Positions 17,710-27,289 of a DNA stretch of 64,000 bases are shown here, piece by piece. Under the pieces are notes generated by a model. The model searched no databases. It saw only the letters and a program-made list of their open reading frames with translations, and had not been told where the DNA came from. A program made the position numbers and the translations under genes. Position 1 is the first letter of the stretch; each line of letters begins with the position of its first letter. This stretch comes from Lactobacillus sp. ESL0679. GTDB taxonomy: Bacteria > Bacillota > Bacilli > Lactobacillales > Lactobacillaceae. The stretch lies in the NCBI RefSeq assembly GCF_029433515.1, contig NZ_JAQTIG010000005.1, positions 99,267-163,266 of the forward strand. Direction: 5' to 3'.

Positions 17710-18900
17710 TTGAAAAAGCATATAAAAAAAGAATCTGCCTACAAGAACTTCTTTTATGATAAACAATTGAGCTCTGAGAGTGCTTTACGTGAGCTGACCA
17801 ATTTTGCTAGAGTTTACAAACAGTTATTAAAGGCAAATACTGCGTCGCCAGCATTAAATAAAATTTTATTGCACATTAATGTCATGGACAGCAGGGTTTT
17901 ATATCCATATTTATTGAAATTGCTAGCAGATGAAGAAATCGATTCAGATCAAATTATTGAACTTGTGGCAATACTTGAGAATTATTTGTTTCGGATTAAA
18001 ATTTGCAGTCGACCGACAAATGGTTTAAATAAGATTGTGGTGGCGCTTTGTGAAGGCGACGATCATTTATTGGACCGAGAATTAAGACTTTTGAAGAATA
18101 CTTTTCCAAGTGACAGTGAACTAAAAGCTAGTCTGATGACTACTAATCTATATAAGTTGCGTAATAACATGGCTAAGTTAACTCTCGTAATGCTAGAAGA
18201 AAGTCGCACTAAAGAAGTAATTAACTTTGAAGATGCGCAAGTTGAGCATATTATGCCGCAGCATTTAACAACTGACTGGCGTGTGCAGGTCACAAATGCG
18301 GATCGGGTTAATGAGCAATATGGTGGCAGCTTGGGTAACTTGACGTTGACTAAGTACAACCAAGAAATGAGCAATCGGACTTTTACAGAAAAGAAAGAAT
18401 TTTACCGTGATTCAAACATTAATTTAACTCGTGAAGTTGCGCAAAGTTATTTTAATTGGGATGAAACAGCGATAGCTACTAGAGCTAAACGGTTAATTGC
18501 GGAATTATTGCAGATTTTTCCTAAACCGAAGGTTTATAGTGAGAAGCAAGCTGAGCAGGTATTAGCTGGTGAGTATAATCTTACCGATGAAGTCAATATT
18601 ACTGGTAGAAAACCAACTTCACTTACTATTGGCGATACCAGTTATTCAGTGACATCTTGGCGTGCGGCTTTGATTACGCTACTGGATTATCTTTGGGATG
18701 AGGATAGCAGTAATTTAACGCAGATAAAGCAGGATTCAAGTTTGCAGAAAAAGTTATTTTCAAGTTTGCGTAGCCCATCAACTTTGAAGAATGGCCTTCA
18801 AATTGAAACTAATTATTCAGCTCGTGATATTCTTGCAATTATGACAAAAATCACTGAGGTCCGCGATATTGCAGAACAAGTAAGCTACACTATTAAATAA
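17710..18900 (+). pseudogene. GmrSD-type Type IV restriction protein, N-terminally truncated (DUF1524 part)
   Basis: The C-terminal part of a DUF262-DUF1524 (GmrSD-like) modification-dependent restriction protein. The HNH-type DUF1524 signature VEHIMPQHL and GGSLGNLTLT (around residues 175-215) is intact, and a C-terminal domain (ISGRKPTSLTIG-like start, WRAALITLLDYLW) follows. The N-terminal DUF262 NTPase/nuclease domain with its conserved DGQQR-type motif is absent, and no normal start is present (TTG at 17710, right after a stop at 17707-17709). Full-length relatives are typically 550-700 residues. The preceding sequence (16752 gene) is unrelated, so the 5' end was probably replaced when the defence operon was inserted. 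Confidence 0.75.
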
Positions 18901-18909
18901 ATTTTCCCC

Positions 18910-18947
18910 AAAAAGTTTTTTCACTAACGATGTGAGAAGACTTTTTT
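18910..18947 (+). terminator. Terminator after the GmrSD remnant
   Basis: Arms 18910-18924 and 18932-18947 pair with two wobbles, and the right arm ends in six Ts. Confidence 0.75.
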
Positions 18948-19014
18948 AATGTGCTTAAAAGCCCAATTACGCGTTATACTTAAAAGAAGAGCAATAGCGA
19001 CACAGGAGGAAATT

Positions 19015-20520
19015 GTGGATTATTCAATTGGAATTGATATTGGTACGACAAGCACTAAGGCGCTGCTATACCATGACAATCAGGTGGTTGCCAGCAGTCA
19101 TCAGGGTTACAAGTTGTTTCGCGATGAGACGGGTATGGCAGAAGAAAATCAGGCAGATATTTTGAATGCGGTTGCCGAGGTTTTGCGTGCGGTCATGACC
19201 AAAGTGAATTTTCAGAATGACAATTTGGCATGTATCGCTTTTTCCAGTGCTAATCAAAGTCTGATTGCCTTAGACAAGGATTTTCATTCATTAACGCGGT
19301 TGCAGACTTGGGCCGACACCCGTTCAGCGAAGTATGCGGCAGAGTTAAAGGCAACGCCGCTGGGGAAGAAGATTTATCAAAATACGGGAACGCCCATCCA
19401 TCCCATGTCGTTATTGGCTAAAATAATGTGGTTGAAGCGCGAAGAGCCAGAGATTTTTCAAAAAGCTGCTTATTACTGCGGCATTAAGGAATATGTTATT
19501 TACCATTTATTTGGCGCTTGGCAAATGGATATGTCGGTTGCTAGTTGCACAGGTTTGTTTAACATAAGAGATTTAGCTTGGGATGAAGTTGCTCTGCAGA
19601 CTGCTGGAATTACGGCCAAGCAGCTGCCACCAATTGTTGATGTGTACCAAAAATTGCCTAAGCTTAAGCCTAAGTATGCCAGCTTAATTGGCTGTCCTGA
19701 AGATGTCACTTTTATTCAGGGAGCATTTGATGGTGCTTTATCCAACGTTGGCTTGGGAGCAACTGAACAGGGTGTGATGGCACTGACTGTCGGCACTTCT
19801 GGTGCACTGCGAGTGATTACCGACCATACCGTACTTGATGAACATGCAAGGACATTCTGTTATCTGCTCGACAGTAAGCATTACGTAGTTGGCGGTTCAG
19901 TTAACAGCGGTGGCAGCGTATATGAATGGGCGGTTAGAAACTTGTTGCCGCAGGGAAGTAACTTGCCATACGAGCAAGCGAGTTCATTGGCAGCTCAATC
20001 TCCCGCTGGTGCTCATGGCTTAATCTTTTATCCATTTTTAGGTGGTGAACGAGCACCGCTGTGGGATGCCAATGCTCGCGGCGCTTTTTTCGGCTTGGGT
20101 CAAGTGCACGACCGGAGTGATATGATCCGGGCCGTGCTTGAAGGCATTGCTTACAACCTGAAGCATGTTTTGCAAATTCTTGAAAAAGTTGTTGGGCAGC
20201 CAGATGTTGTACTTGCAGCTGGGGGCTTGGTAAAATCAAAATTATGGTGTCAAATCTTAGCAGATATTCTCGAATATCCCGTTATCGTACCTGCTGATGT
20301 TGAATCATCTTGCTTGGGAGCGAATATTGTTGGGCTCAAAGCCGTGCAGAAGATTACTGCATTTAAAGATGCAGCACAGCAGCACGATGTGCAAGACAAG
20401 TTTTTGCCAACACCCGCTAATTTACCTAAGTATCAGCAATTATTCAAAATTTACCGCGATTTACTGCCAAAATTACAATCGGAATTTGCCGCAATTACTG
20501 CAATCCAAAAGGAAGGTTGA
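19015..20520 (+). CDS. gntK: Gluconokinase (FGGY carbohydrate kinase)
   Basis: About 501 residues. FGGY-family kinase phosphorylating gluconate (ATP + gluconate to 6-phosphogluconate) in the cytoplasm, feeding the pentose phosphate/phosphoketolase route. The N-terminal phosphate-binding DIGTTSTKALLY, the QTWADTRS sugar-site segment, GAFDGALSNVGLG, GTSGALR and the C-terminal signature GGLVKSKLWCQILADIL all fit GntK-type members. The start is GTG 19015 with AGGAGGA at 19004-19010; the upstream in-frame ATG at 18949 lies in the preceding terminator. Other FGGY sugars (xylulose) cannot be fully excluded, but the gluconokinase-like pattern is clear. No gluconate permease lies next to it. Confidence 0.85.
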   Translation: MDYSIGIDIGTTSTKALLYHDNQVVASSHQGYKLFRDETGMAEENQADILNAVAEVLRAVMTKVNFQNDNLACIAFSSANQSLIALDKDFHSLTRLQTWADTRSAKYAAELKATPLGKKIYQNTGTPIHPMSLLAKIMWLKREEPEIFQKAAYYCGIKEYVIYHLFGAWQMDMSVASCTGLFNIRDLAWDEVALQTAGITAKQLPPIVDVYQKLPKLKPKYASLIGCPEDVTFIQGAFDGALSNVGLGATEQGVMALTVGTSGALRVITDHTVLDEHARTFCYLLDSKHYVVGGSVNSGGSVYEWAVRNLLPQGSNLPYEQASSLAAQSPAGAHGLIFYPFLGGERAPLWDANARGAFFGLGQVHDRSDMIRAVLEGIAYNLKHVLQILEKVVGQPDVVLAAGGLVKSKLWCQILADILEYPVIVPADVESSCLGANIVGLKAVQKITAFKDAAQQHDVQDKFLPTPANLPKYQQLFKIYRDLLPKLQSEFAAITAIQKEG

Positions 20521-20789
20521 TATTATTTTAATTTCTAAATCTGTTATATATCCTAATCATGAGTACCGTGAAGACAAAAGATTATATTGGGTCGCATTTT
20601 CTCAAATGGAAACGATTTTCGTTGTGGCAGCTTAATTTGATGGCGCTGCACAAGCGCGTCCAGTTTAAGACGCTTTATTATCATGAAAAATTTTGCGGCT
20701 TAGTCTATTATGTTGCGGGTAAACAAATTATTTATCTGGTTAAGGGGAAGAGTAAGGGTATTAATGAAGATATTGGTGGCGTTAGCTAA
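20521..20789 (+). pseudogene. Decayed GNAT acetyltransferase copy
   Basis: Homologous to the N-terminal half of the GNAT gene at 22736. One frame gives IILISKSVIYPNHEYREDKRLYWVAF. A 1-nt shift near 20602 then continues as KWKRFSLWQLNLMALHKRVQF and FCGLVYYV. After about 80 codons the similarity stops and the acetyl-CoA-binding RNRGYGT motif is missing, so the product cannot be active. It directly follows gntK and shares with the intact copy the start-region sequence GATATTATTTTAATTT. Confidence 0.75.
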
Positions 20790-20792
20790 TTA

Positions 20793-20945
20793 ATGAATTG
20801 TCAAAAGTGGTTTAAGGAATGGAAGCTCTTTGCTAGATACCATGAGCTGTTTGATGAGCAGTGCGGTGAAACTATTGACCTAACTGATTTTGATATTGTT
20901 GACCTGATAGCTGATAAAGGCATTTATGACAATTTTATTCTTTGA
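20793..20945 (+). CDS. Small hypothetical protein (50 aa), possibly a gene remnant
   Basis: Fifty residues ending TIDLTDFDIVDLIADKGIYDNFIL, which faintly resembles the C-terminal end of MNT-type nucleotidyltransferases. No SD is evident. It lies between the GNAT remnant and a bidirectional terminator, so it is probably the tail of a deleted gene. Confidence 0.3.
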   Translation: MNCQKWFKEWKLFARYHELFDEQCGETIDLTDFDIVDLIADKGIYDNFIL

Positions 20946-20952
20946 TAATTCT

Positions 20953-20993
20953 AAAAAAGCGATTGTTCACATAATTGTGAGCAGTCGCTTTTA
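20953..20993. terminator. Bidirectional terminator between gntK region and DASS transporter
   Basis: GCGATTGTTCAC (20959-20970) pairs with GTGAGCAGTCGC (20977-20988), two wobbles, flanked by an A-run on the left and a T-run on the right. It serves the two convergent transcripts. Confidence 0.85.
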
Positions 20994-21012
20994 ATATACT
21001 TAAAATTTTAAA

Positions 21013-22467
21013 TTACCACATCCCGATTACTTTCATCCAGCCTAAGCCGATGATGGTGTATACCAGAATGTAGAAAAGACCAAAGATAAAGCTCATCTTC
21101 CACCATTCGTCTTGCTTAACGTAACCAGAAGCGGCAAGAACGGAAGCGGCAGGACTAGAGTAATGCGTGGTTGAGCCCATAATTGCTGAAAACATGGCTA
21201 AAAATTGGGCTGCAACTGCTTTAGGAGCGCCAGCGGCGATAGCAACTGTTAACAAAGGCAGGTACATTGCCGAGTTGTGAGCTGTAGCACTAGCAAATAA
21301 GTAGTGAGTATAGAACAAAACTAGGGCTAAAATGATCAAGACTAAGAGCCAGTTGATACCCTTTAAGCTGTTAGCGATACTATTAGAAATCCAACCGATA
21401 AAGCCAAACTGAGTTAATTTTTCTGCCATAAAGACAAGAATTGATAGCCAAATTAAAATATTCCAGGCACCAGTTTCGTGTAATAGATCATTGGGCGTTA
21501 GCACACCAGCTAACAACAATAAGGAAACTGAAATAAAGGCAATCAGTGTAGCATCAATATGTAAGCTGCTAGAGAGCATCCACAATAACAAAGTAATTAA
21601 GAAAATTATACACATCGTAATTTCCGGCATTGTAAATTTACCTAATTTAGCCAACTGTTTATTGGCCCATTTTTTGGCATCGGGTGTTTCTTTAACAGTG
21701 GGTGGATACATCTTATAGATGAAGTACGGGACAACAGCTAAACAAATTGCTGCGGGGACAATACTTGCTAAGAGCCAGCCCATCCAACTCATCGTGACCC
21801 CTGCTTTACCAGCTAGTGACACTGCAATTAAGTTCGGAGCACAGGCTGTCATAAACAGTGAGGAAGTAATAATATTAACTTGAAATTCCGTGAAGGTTAA
21901 GTACGCACCCATCCTTTTTCTGGAAGGGTCGTTAGGCTTAGACTCAAAGGCATCAGCTAGGGACTGAATTAACGGATAAACAACACCGCCAGCACGTGCT
22001 GCATTTGAAGGGGTTGCAGGGGAAACAATCAGATCGATTGCTCCAATAGCGTAACCAAGACCAAGTGACTTTTTGCCAAACCACTTAACAAAGTAAAGGG
22101 CAATGCGACGACCTAAGCCAGTCTTAACAATTCCGCGTGAGATCATGAAGGCCATAGCTACTAGCCATGCTGAAGAATTACTGAAAGCATCAATCGCGCC
22201 TTTAGCAATTATTTTGCCATTAACTACTTGGTCAGCTAATGGGACTAGTCCGGTACAAATAGTGAAGGTAAAACCAAGTAACGTAACGCCAGCAATGGGT
22301 AATGGCTGAGTAATACAACCTAAAATTGTCGCAACGAAGATGGCTAACATCTTCCAGGCTGGGGCACTAACGCCGTCGGGTCTGATTGCAGTAGTTAGCC
22401 AGATAATTAGCCCCACCGCTAAGGGAAAAATAAATTTTTGATAATGGATTTGTTCTAATTTTTTCAT
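21013..22467 (-). CDS. DASS-family (SLC13-type) carboxylate transporter
   Basis: A 484-residue inner-membrane protein with about 12 hydrophobic segments. It belongs to the divalent anion:Na+ symporter family, close to bacterial 2-oxoglutarate/malate or citrate/succinate translocators. The two family signature hairpins are visible: SPATPSNAARAGGVVYP (about 145-161) and SATAHNSAMYLPLL (about 393-406). AAAGGAG precedes ATG on the minus strand. It is a single-gene transcript ended by the bidirectional terminator. The substrate (malate, citrate, succinate, tartrate) cannot be fixed from sequence. Confidence 0.85.
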   Translation of the reverse strand: MKKLEQIHYQKFIFPLAVGLIIWLTTAIRPDGVSAPAWKMLAIFVATILGCITQPLPIAGVTLLGFTFTICTGLVPLADQVVNGKIIAKGAIDAFSNSSAWLVAMAFMISRGIVKTGLGRRIALYFVKWFGKKSLGLGYAIGAIDLIVSPATPSNAARAGGVVYPLIQSLADAFESKPNDPSRKRMGAYLTFTEFQVNIITSSLFMTACAPNLIAVSLAGKAGVTMSWMGWLLASIVPAAICLAVVPYFIYKMYPPTVKETPDAKKWANKQLAKLGKFTMPEITMCIIFLITLLLWMLSSSLHIDATLIAFISVSLLLLAGVLTPNDLLHETGAWNILIWLSILVFMAEKLTQFGFIGWISNSIANSLKGINWLLVLIILALVLFYTHYLFASATAHNSAMYLPLLTVAIAAGAPKAVAAQFLAMFSAIMGSTTHYSSPAASVLAASGYVKQDEWWKMSFIFGLFYILVYTIIGLGWMKVIGMW

Positions 22468-22735
22468 AGATTCTCCTTTGAAATAACTAAAAACAATCTT
22501 ATCATAAATTTTTACTTAGTGAACTAGTTAATTTTAAAAAGTTTAATTAATTGGTAATTTATTTTAAATATTGCAAATAGGCTGGCGAATTATAGCTTTC
22601 ATAAATCTAGCATTAATAGGTATTTAGAGCGTTTTGACTAAAATGACTATGTTTATTTCAGAGAAAATAGTTAACTTATGCATAAATAGCGCTACTATTA
22701 ACAGGTAATGACTTTTAAGTGGAAAAGAAGATGAT

Positions 22736-23269
22736 ATTATTTTAATTTTTAAGGCAGCAATTTATTCTAGTCATTCGTATCGCGAAGCTAAAAAATTATA
22801 TTTAGCAGCTTTTCCTAAGTGGGAACGCTTTTCGCTGTGGCAGTTAAACTTGATGGCTTTGCATCAATGTGTGCATTTTCAAGCGTTTTATGACAATAAC
22901 GAGTTTTGCGGTCTGATTTACTATGTTGTTAGTGCACAAACTGTTTATGTAGTATATTTAGCGATCAGTCCTGACTTGCGCAATCGAGGTTATGGTACGC
23001 GTGTTTTACAGCAGCTTAGGGCGCGATTTCCTGAGCGGCAATTAACGCTGGACATTGAGCCGGTAATCAAAACAGCTAAGAATTATTGTCAGCGTGTCCG
23101 CCGGCTGCATTTTTATGAGCAGAATGGCTTTCACCAAACAGCATCGAAGTTGATTGATTCTGATGGGCAATTTCAGCTGTTGACAACTGCTAGACAGCTC
23201 AATATTGACTCTACAACTGTAGCATTAAAGCAGATGAGTTCAGGGTATTATCATTTTAAAATTGAATAA
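22736..23269 (+). CDS. GNAT-family N-acetyltransferase without a canonical in-frame start
   Basis: About 177 codons of continuous GNAT-like coding sequence: YREAKKLYLAAFPKWERFSLWQ, then YLAISPDLRNRGYGTRVLQQL (the acetyl-CoA pyrophosphate-binding motif) and RRLHFYEQNGF (the usual C-terminal strand-helix). The frame stays open upstream to a TGA at 22709, but no ATG, GTG or TTG precedes the conserved IILIFKAA start. The first in-frame TTG is at 22850, 38 codons into the domain. An ATG at 22731, well placed for an SD-like AAGAAG, is in another frame and stops after four codons. Start could be ATT 22736, or a frameshift may be involved. The substrate is unknown. Confidence 0.65.
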   Translation: MILIFKAAIYSSHSYREAKKLYLAAFPKWERFSLWQLNLMALHQCVHFQAFYDNNEFCGLIYYVVSAQTVYVVYLAISPDLRNRGYGTRVLQQLRARFPERQLTLDIEPVIKTAKNYCQRVRRLHFYEQNGFHQTASKLIDSDGQFQLLTTARQLNIDSTTVALKQMSSGYYHFKIE

Positions 23270-23277
23270 TTTGTACT

Positions 23278-23317
23278 AAAAAACGTCTTTTCATAGTTAT
23301 GTGGAAAGACGTTTTTA
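23278..23317. terminator. Bidirectional terminator between GNAT and GltS-like carrier
   Basis: AAAAAACGTCTTTTCA at 23278-23293 pairs with the complementary arm ending ACGTTTTT at 23316. A- and T-runs flank both sides and the two genes converge here. Confidence 0.8.
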
Positions 23318-23338
23318 ATAAATTGGTGTTTAGTTTTT

Positions 23339-24538
23339 TTATAATAGCTTCAAGAAAATAGACGCGATGATGACGGAAGCAACCGATACGGTCGCAAAAC
23401 CGCCGACGAGCATTTTGGGCAGGATTTGATCAACTAAGACTGCTTCTTCATCCTTATCCTTAGCAACATTATGGCAAATTTCGGTTGTTAAAATGTAGTC
23501 AGCTGGGAAACCGAAAAGAGCCGTGAGTGAACACGCAAAGGCCATTTCGGGACTCATGCCAAATGGCTTAGAAAGAATAGCAGATGCGATGAACATGCCC
23601 AAGATCCCTAGCAGCATTAAGACGATAATTTGTACGAAAACTTGACCAATGATTTGTGGAGTAGTGATGCTTAATTGAGAGAAGATGTAAGCAAGCAAAC
23701 CGTACATTAACCATTGGAAAACATTGGCTTTGTTTAATGCGCTGTCTTCAAGGAACCCTAATTGGTGGGCGATAACACCGAAGATTAGGCAGACGACATT
23801 AGCATTTAGGTCAACATTAAATGAAGATTTCAACCAGAAAGAGAACCAATTTGCCAGTAATGCAACGATACCAACTTTGACTAAAATAAAAGCAGCAGTG
23901 TGATATTGTTTTGGCAACTTGAAGCCGGATTTTTTACCAGTTTCTTCTTTTTCTTCTTCAACAGAAATTGGCTTTTTAATATTGCCTTTTTGATATTCAC
24001 CAGCAACTCGGCGACCTTCACGCTTAAGCATCCAAGCTGTTAATGGATAACCAACAACTGAGTGCATGACAAACATGGCGATCGGCAATGCGACTAAAGA
24101 AGTAATGCCAACGGCTTTTAGACCGTTAGTCATGAGTAATGCGGAAACAAGTCCCCCAGTTAATGGTGGTACAGCAGCGATAACTGTATGCCAGTCAAAG
24201 ATTTTGGTGCCAATCGTTAAGGTTAACAGCAATGTCCCAGCAACTCCCAACAATGAGATACAAACGGCTTTCCACTGCTGGATTAATTCCTTTAAGTTCA
24301 TTAGAGTACCAAGGTGAACAAGCAGCAATGAAATACAAATGTTAGCGAAATCAGGACCAAACGATGCTTTGGCGACAACGTCTTTTGGTAAAAATGTCCA
24401 ATATCCAATGGCGAACAAGACGGCCGTAATAAAGACTGATGGCACATACGCATTAGTCAGTGAGGAAACCCACTCACCAATCATAATAAATAACATCACT
24501 ACTGCAAAGGAAAGTGCAGCGTACATTGCTGGATTCAT
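23339..24538 (-). CDS. GltS-like multi-pass membrane carrier
   Basis: A 399-residue membrane protein with about 11 hydrophobic segments and a charged central loop (residues 175-205, EEEKEETGKKSG). The layout of two repeated halves, with PPLTGGLVSALLMTNG in the first and SLTALFGFPADYILTTE in the second, resembles the GltS/ESS sodium-glutamate symporter group, though no exact family match is claimed. AGGAGTG precedes the start. It is divergent from the amidohydrolase gene at 24709 with 170 bp of AT-rich promoter sequence between. Co-occurrence suggests it takes up the substrate or product of those hydrolases (inference). Confidence 0.65.
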   Translation of the reverse strand: MNPAMYAALSFAVVMLFIMIGEWVSSLTNAYVPSVFITAVLFAIGYWTFLPKDVVAKASFGPDFANICISLLLVHLGTLMNLKELIQQWKAVCISLLGVAGTLLLTLTIGTKIFDWHTVIAAVPPLTGGLVSALLMTNGLKAVGITSLVALPIAMFVMHSVVGYPLTAWMLKREGRRVAGEYQKGNIKKPISVEEEKEETGKKSGFKLPKQYHTAAFILVKVGIVALLANWFSFWLKSSFNVDLNANVVCLIFGVIAHQLGFLEDSALNKANVFQWLMYGLLAYIFSQLSITTPQIIGQVFVQIIVLMLLGILGMFIASAILSKPFGMSPEMAFACSLTALFGFPADYILTTEICHNVAKDKDEEAVLVDQILPKMLVGGFATVSVASVIIASIFLKLL

Positions 24539-24708
24539 AAATTAATCACTCCTAAAAAATAAATTAAATTTGTATGAAATTGATTATAAAAGATAAATTT
24601 AGATTTAGCAACAACTTTTTCAAAAATCATGTTGTAAAATATTAAAAATAATCATAAAATATAATCATTAAATTAAAAAATAAATAAAAGTGTAATGAGG
24701 AGTAAAGG

Positions 24709-25908
24709 ATGACAACTTTATATACAAACTGTAATTTGTTTGATGCAGAAAATGAAGAAATGCAAAATAACGCATGGTTACTAGTAAATGACGAAGGATT
24801 AGTGGGAGCTAGTGGTAAAGGCCCAGCACCTGCTGCCGATGAAAAGGTCGATTTGCAAGGACAGTACGTGATTCCGGGCTTGATTAATGCTCACACGCAT
24901 ATCATGATGGATCCACTGGATAACCATACCGCCTATTTATCGGAAACAGAAGCAACCGTTAATGCAATTAAGAATTTGAAGATTTTATTGCGCAGTGGGG
25001 TTGTGGCAATTCGCGATTGTGGTGCTGTCAGTGATACAGATATTAAGTTAATGAAGTTAATGCACCAAGGGCGAGTTGTAGGTCCTGAAATTGTACCTTC
25101 CGGTAGACCAATGAGTATTTTGGGTGGTCATGGTGACTTCCCAGAAGGTGATGATGGTAAAGAAGTTTGGGGACATTTGACAAACTGTGGTGCTGATATG
25201 CGTCAAGGCGTGCGGGAAGAATTTAAGCATGGTGCGAAAAACATTAAGGTCATGGCTACTGGTGGGGTTATGTCACCAACCGATCGTGTTGATGATACCG
25301 AGTTAAGTGCTGAGGAATTAAACGTAGCAGTTGAAGAGGCACACTCTAAGCATATGACAGTAGCTTCTCATGCTCAGGGTAATCGTGGTATTCAATTATC
25401 GCTTGAAGCCGGTGTTGACTCAATCGAGCATGGAATTTACGTTGATGAGCAACAGATGGATTTGATGATTAAGCAAGGGACCTGCTTAGTACCAACTTTG
25501 AATGCCTGTCAATGTATTTTTGATGCACCTCAGGGTTCGATTCCTGATTACATGATTGCCAAAAACGTAAAAGTTAAGAAGGACTTTTTTGAAAATGTTG
25601 GCAAAGCAATCAAAAAAGGTGTCCGTGTAGTTGTTGGTACTGATGCTGGCACACCATTTAATCGTTTTGACAATGGTACAACTACAGAAATGCAATTGCT
25701 TGTTGAAGTTGGTGCAACACCGCTTCAAGCCTTGCTAGGTGCAACCAAGTATGCTGCTGAATTAATCCAATTAAGTGAAGATTATGGTAGTTTGGCTGCT
25801 GGCAAGAAGGCTAACTTCCTTGTTCTGAGAGAAAATCCACTGGAGAATATTAAGGCAGTTGCTCAAGAAGATAAGCAAGTTTACCAGAATGGTAAATTGG
25901 TCAAATAA
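24709..25908 (+). CDS. Amidohydrolase (imidazolonepropionase-like/prolidase-type), copy 1
   Basis: A 399-residue metal-dependent hydrolase of the amidohydrolase superfamily (TIM barrel with flanking beta-sandwich). Metal ligands: HTH at residues 62-64, the lysine in NIKVMATGG (about 180), histidines in ASHAQGN (about 220) and SIEHGIY (about 240), and the catalytic Asp in VGTDAGTPF (about 315). Relatives hydrolyse Xaa-Pro or N-acyl amino acid amide bonds, or are merely annotated imidazolonepropionase-like; no histidine-degradation genes are nearby. This copy is the most diverged of the four. AGGAG precedes ATG. The second copy follows 30 nt later, so the two form an operon. Confidence 0.85.
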   Translation: MTTLYTNCNLFDAENEEMQNNAWLLVNDEGLVGASGKGPAPAADEKVDLQGQYVIPGLINAHTHIMMDPLDNHTAYLSETEATVNAIKNLKILLRSGVVAIRDCGAVSDTDIKLMKLMHQGRVVGPEIVPSGRPMSILGGHGDFPEGDDGKEVWGHLTNCGADMRQGVREEFKHGAKNIKVMATGGVMSPTDRVDDTELSAEELNVAVEEAHSKHMTVASHAQGNRGIQLSLEAGVDSIEHGIYVDEQQMDLMIKQGTCLVPTLNACQCIFDAPQGSIPDYMIAKNVKVKKDFFENVGKAIKKGVRVVVGTDAGTPFNRFDNGTTTEMQLLVEVGATPLQALLGATKYAAELIQLSEDYGSLAAGKKANFLVLRENPLENIKAVAQEDKQVYQNGKLVK

Positions 25909-25938
25909 TTAAAAACGAATTTTTAGGAGGTCTTTTAA

Positions 25939-27123
25939 ATGACTAAAACCGCATATACAAATATGAATCTTTATGATGGTGAACAGGAAAAAGTCACCAC
26001 AAATAGTTATTTGGTTGTTGATGATGAAACTGGCAAAATTACGGCATTGGGAACAGAAACTGCGCCGACTGCGGACAAGACAGTTGATTTGGCAGGTAAA
26101 TATGTCATGCCAGGATTGATTAACTGCCATGATCACATGATTATGGACCCAGATGACCCAACTGGTGGTACGGCAACTGATGTTGTCCGTACGACTGTTA
26201 ATTCTGTTAAAAACTTGCATACGATGTTGAAGTCTGGTGTTACTTATGTTCGTGAGTGTGGATCGACTTATGATGTTGACATTACAATTGCTCACATGAT
26301 TGATGAAGGTAAAATTACTAGGGTCCCAGAAGTTATGCCATCAGGGCGGCCATATTCAATGACTGGTGGTCATGGCGACATGCCAAATTTTGGTCACCTA
26401 GTAGATTCACCAGATGAAATGCGCAAAGCTGTCCGTCAAGGACTAAAGAAAGGCGCTAAGTCCATCAAAGTAATGGCCACAGGTGGTGTTATGACCCAGA
26501 ACGACTTTATGACCGATCCTCAATTGAGTGTTGCCGAGATTCATGCGGCTGTTGAAGAAGCTCACCACAAGGGCCTGATTGTTGCTGCTCATGCTGAAGG
26601 TAATCCGGGGATCATGAATGCCATTAAGGCTGGTGTTGATTCGATTGAACACGGCTTTTACGTTAATGATGAAGAAATTGATTTGATGCTAAAGCAAGGA
26701 ACTTATTTAACACCAACAGTTGTTGCTGATTGGGCCTTTCCGACTTACGCTGAAGGTAAGGTTCCTGATTGGGAAATCAAGAAGGCTAGTGATGCACTTG
26801 GTGATTTGCGTAAGAACATTACCCACGCTAAGGAGCGTGGCGTTAAGATTACTTTGGGTACTGATGCCGGGACGCCATTTAACGATTTTTCAATGACTCC
26901 GATTGAACTACAATTGTTGGCAGAGCAAGGCTTTACCAATTATGAAGCATTGAGGACTAGCGTCCATTCTGCACAATTGATGAAGATTGACGATGAATAT
27001 GGTACTTTGGCTGAAGGTAAGTACGCTGACTTTTTGGTACTTGACGGTAATCCATTAGATGATATTAAAGCAGTTGCCCAAGAGGATAAAGCCGTTTATA
27101 AGAAGGGACGACGAGCATATTAA
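25939..27123 (+). CDS. Amidohydrolase, copy 2
   Basis: A 394-residue amidohydrolase-superfamily protein. Metal-binding HDH replaces HTH (CHDHMIMDP), with KVMATGGVM, AAHAEGNPGI, SIEHGFYV and LGTDAGTPFN following in order. AGGAGG lies 8 nt before ATG. It shares nearly all its motifs with copies 3 and 4, including the MTGGHGDMPNFGHLVDSPDE block and the C-terminal DKAVYKKGRRAY. A strong terminator ends the two-gene operon that starts at 24709. The substrate is unknown; small peptides or N-substituted amino acids are most likely for this subgroup. Confidence 0.85.
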   Translation: MTKTAYTNMNLYDGEQEKVTTNSYLVVDDETGKITALGTETAPTADKTVDLAGKYVMPGLINCHDHMIMDPDDPTGGTATDVVRTTVNSVKNLHTMLKSGVTYVRECGSTYDVDITIAHMIDEGKITRVPEVMPSGRPYSMTGGHGDMPNFGHLVDSPDEMRKAVRQGLKKGAKSIKVMATGGVMTQNDFMTDPQLSVAEIHAAVEEAHHKGLIVAAHAEGNPGIMNAIKAGVDSIEHGFYVNDEEIDLMLKQGTYLTPTVVADWAFPTYAEGKVPDWEIKKASDALGDLRKNITHAKERGVKITLGTDAGTPFNDFSMTPIELQLLAEQGFTNYEALRTSVHSAQLMKIDDEYGTLAEGKYADFLVLDGNPLDDIKAVAQEDKAVYKKGRRAY

Positions 27124-27135
27124 ACTTAATTAGAT

Positions 27136-27172
27136 AAAAAAGCCCTCTCACTATAGTCTGAGAGGACTTTTT
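27136..27172 (+). terminator. Terminator after amidohydrolase copy 2
   Basis: AAAAAAGCCCTCTCAC (27136-27151) pairs with the arm 27158-27172 that ends in a T-run. Confidence 0.8.
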
Positions 27173-27289
27173 AATGGCTTAGCAATTTTAGCGGGAGTAC
27201 TTAAAATAAGATATACATAAAATATAATGTTAGGTTAGGTTAGCGTAAAATTTCATTTTCAAATATGAATATGCTAAAATAATCGTATA

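Noticed and set aside
19934..20239. Leftward 101-codon frame
   Set aside because: Antisense to the conserved part of gluconokinase, no SD, no recognisable domain.
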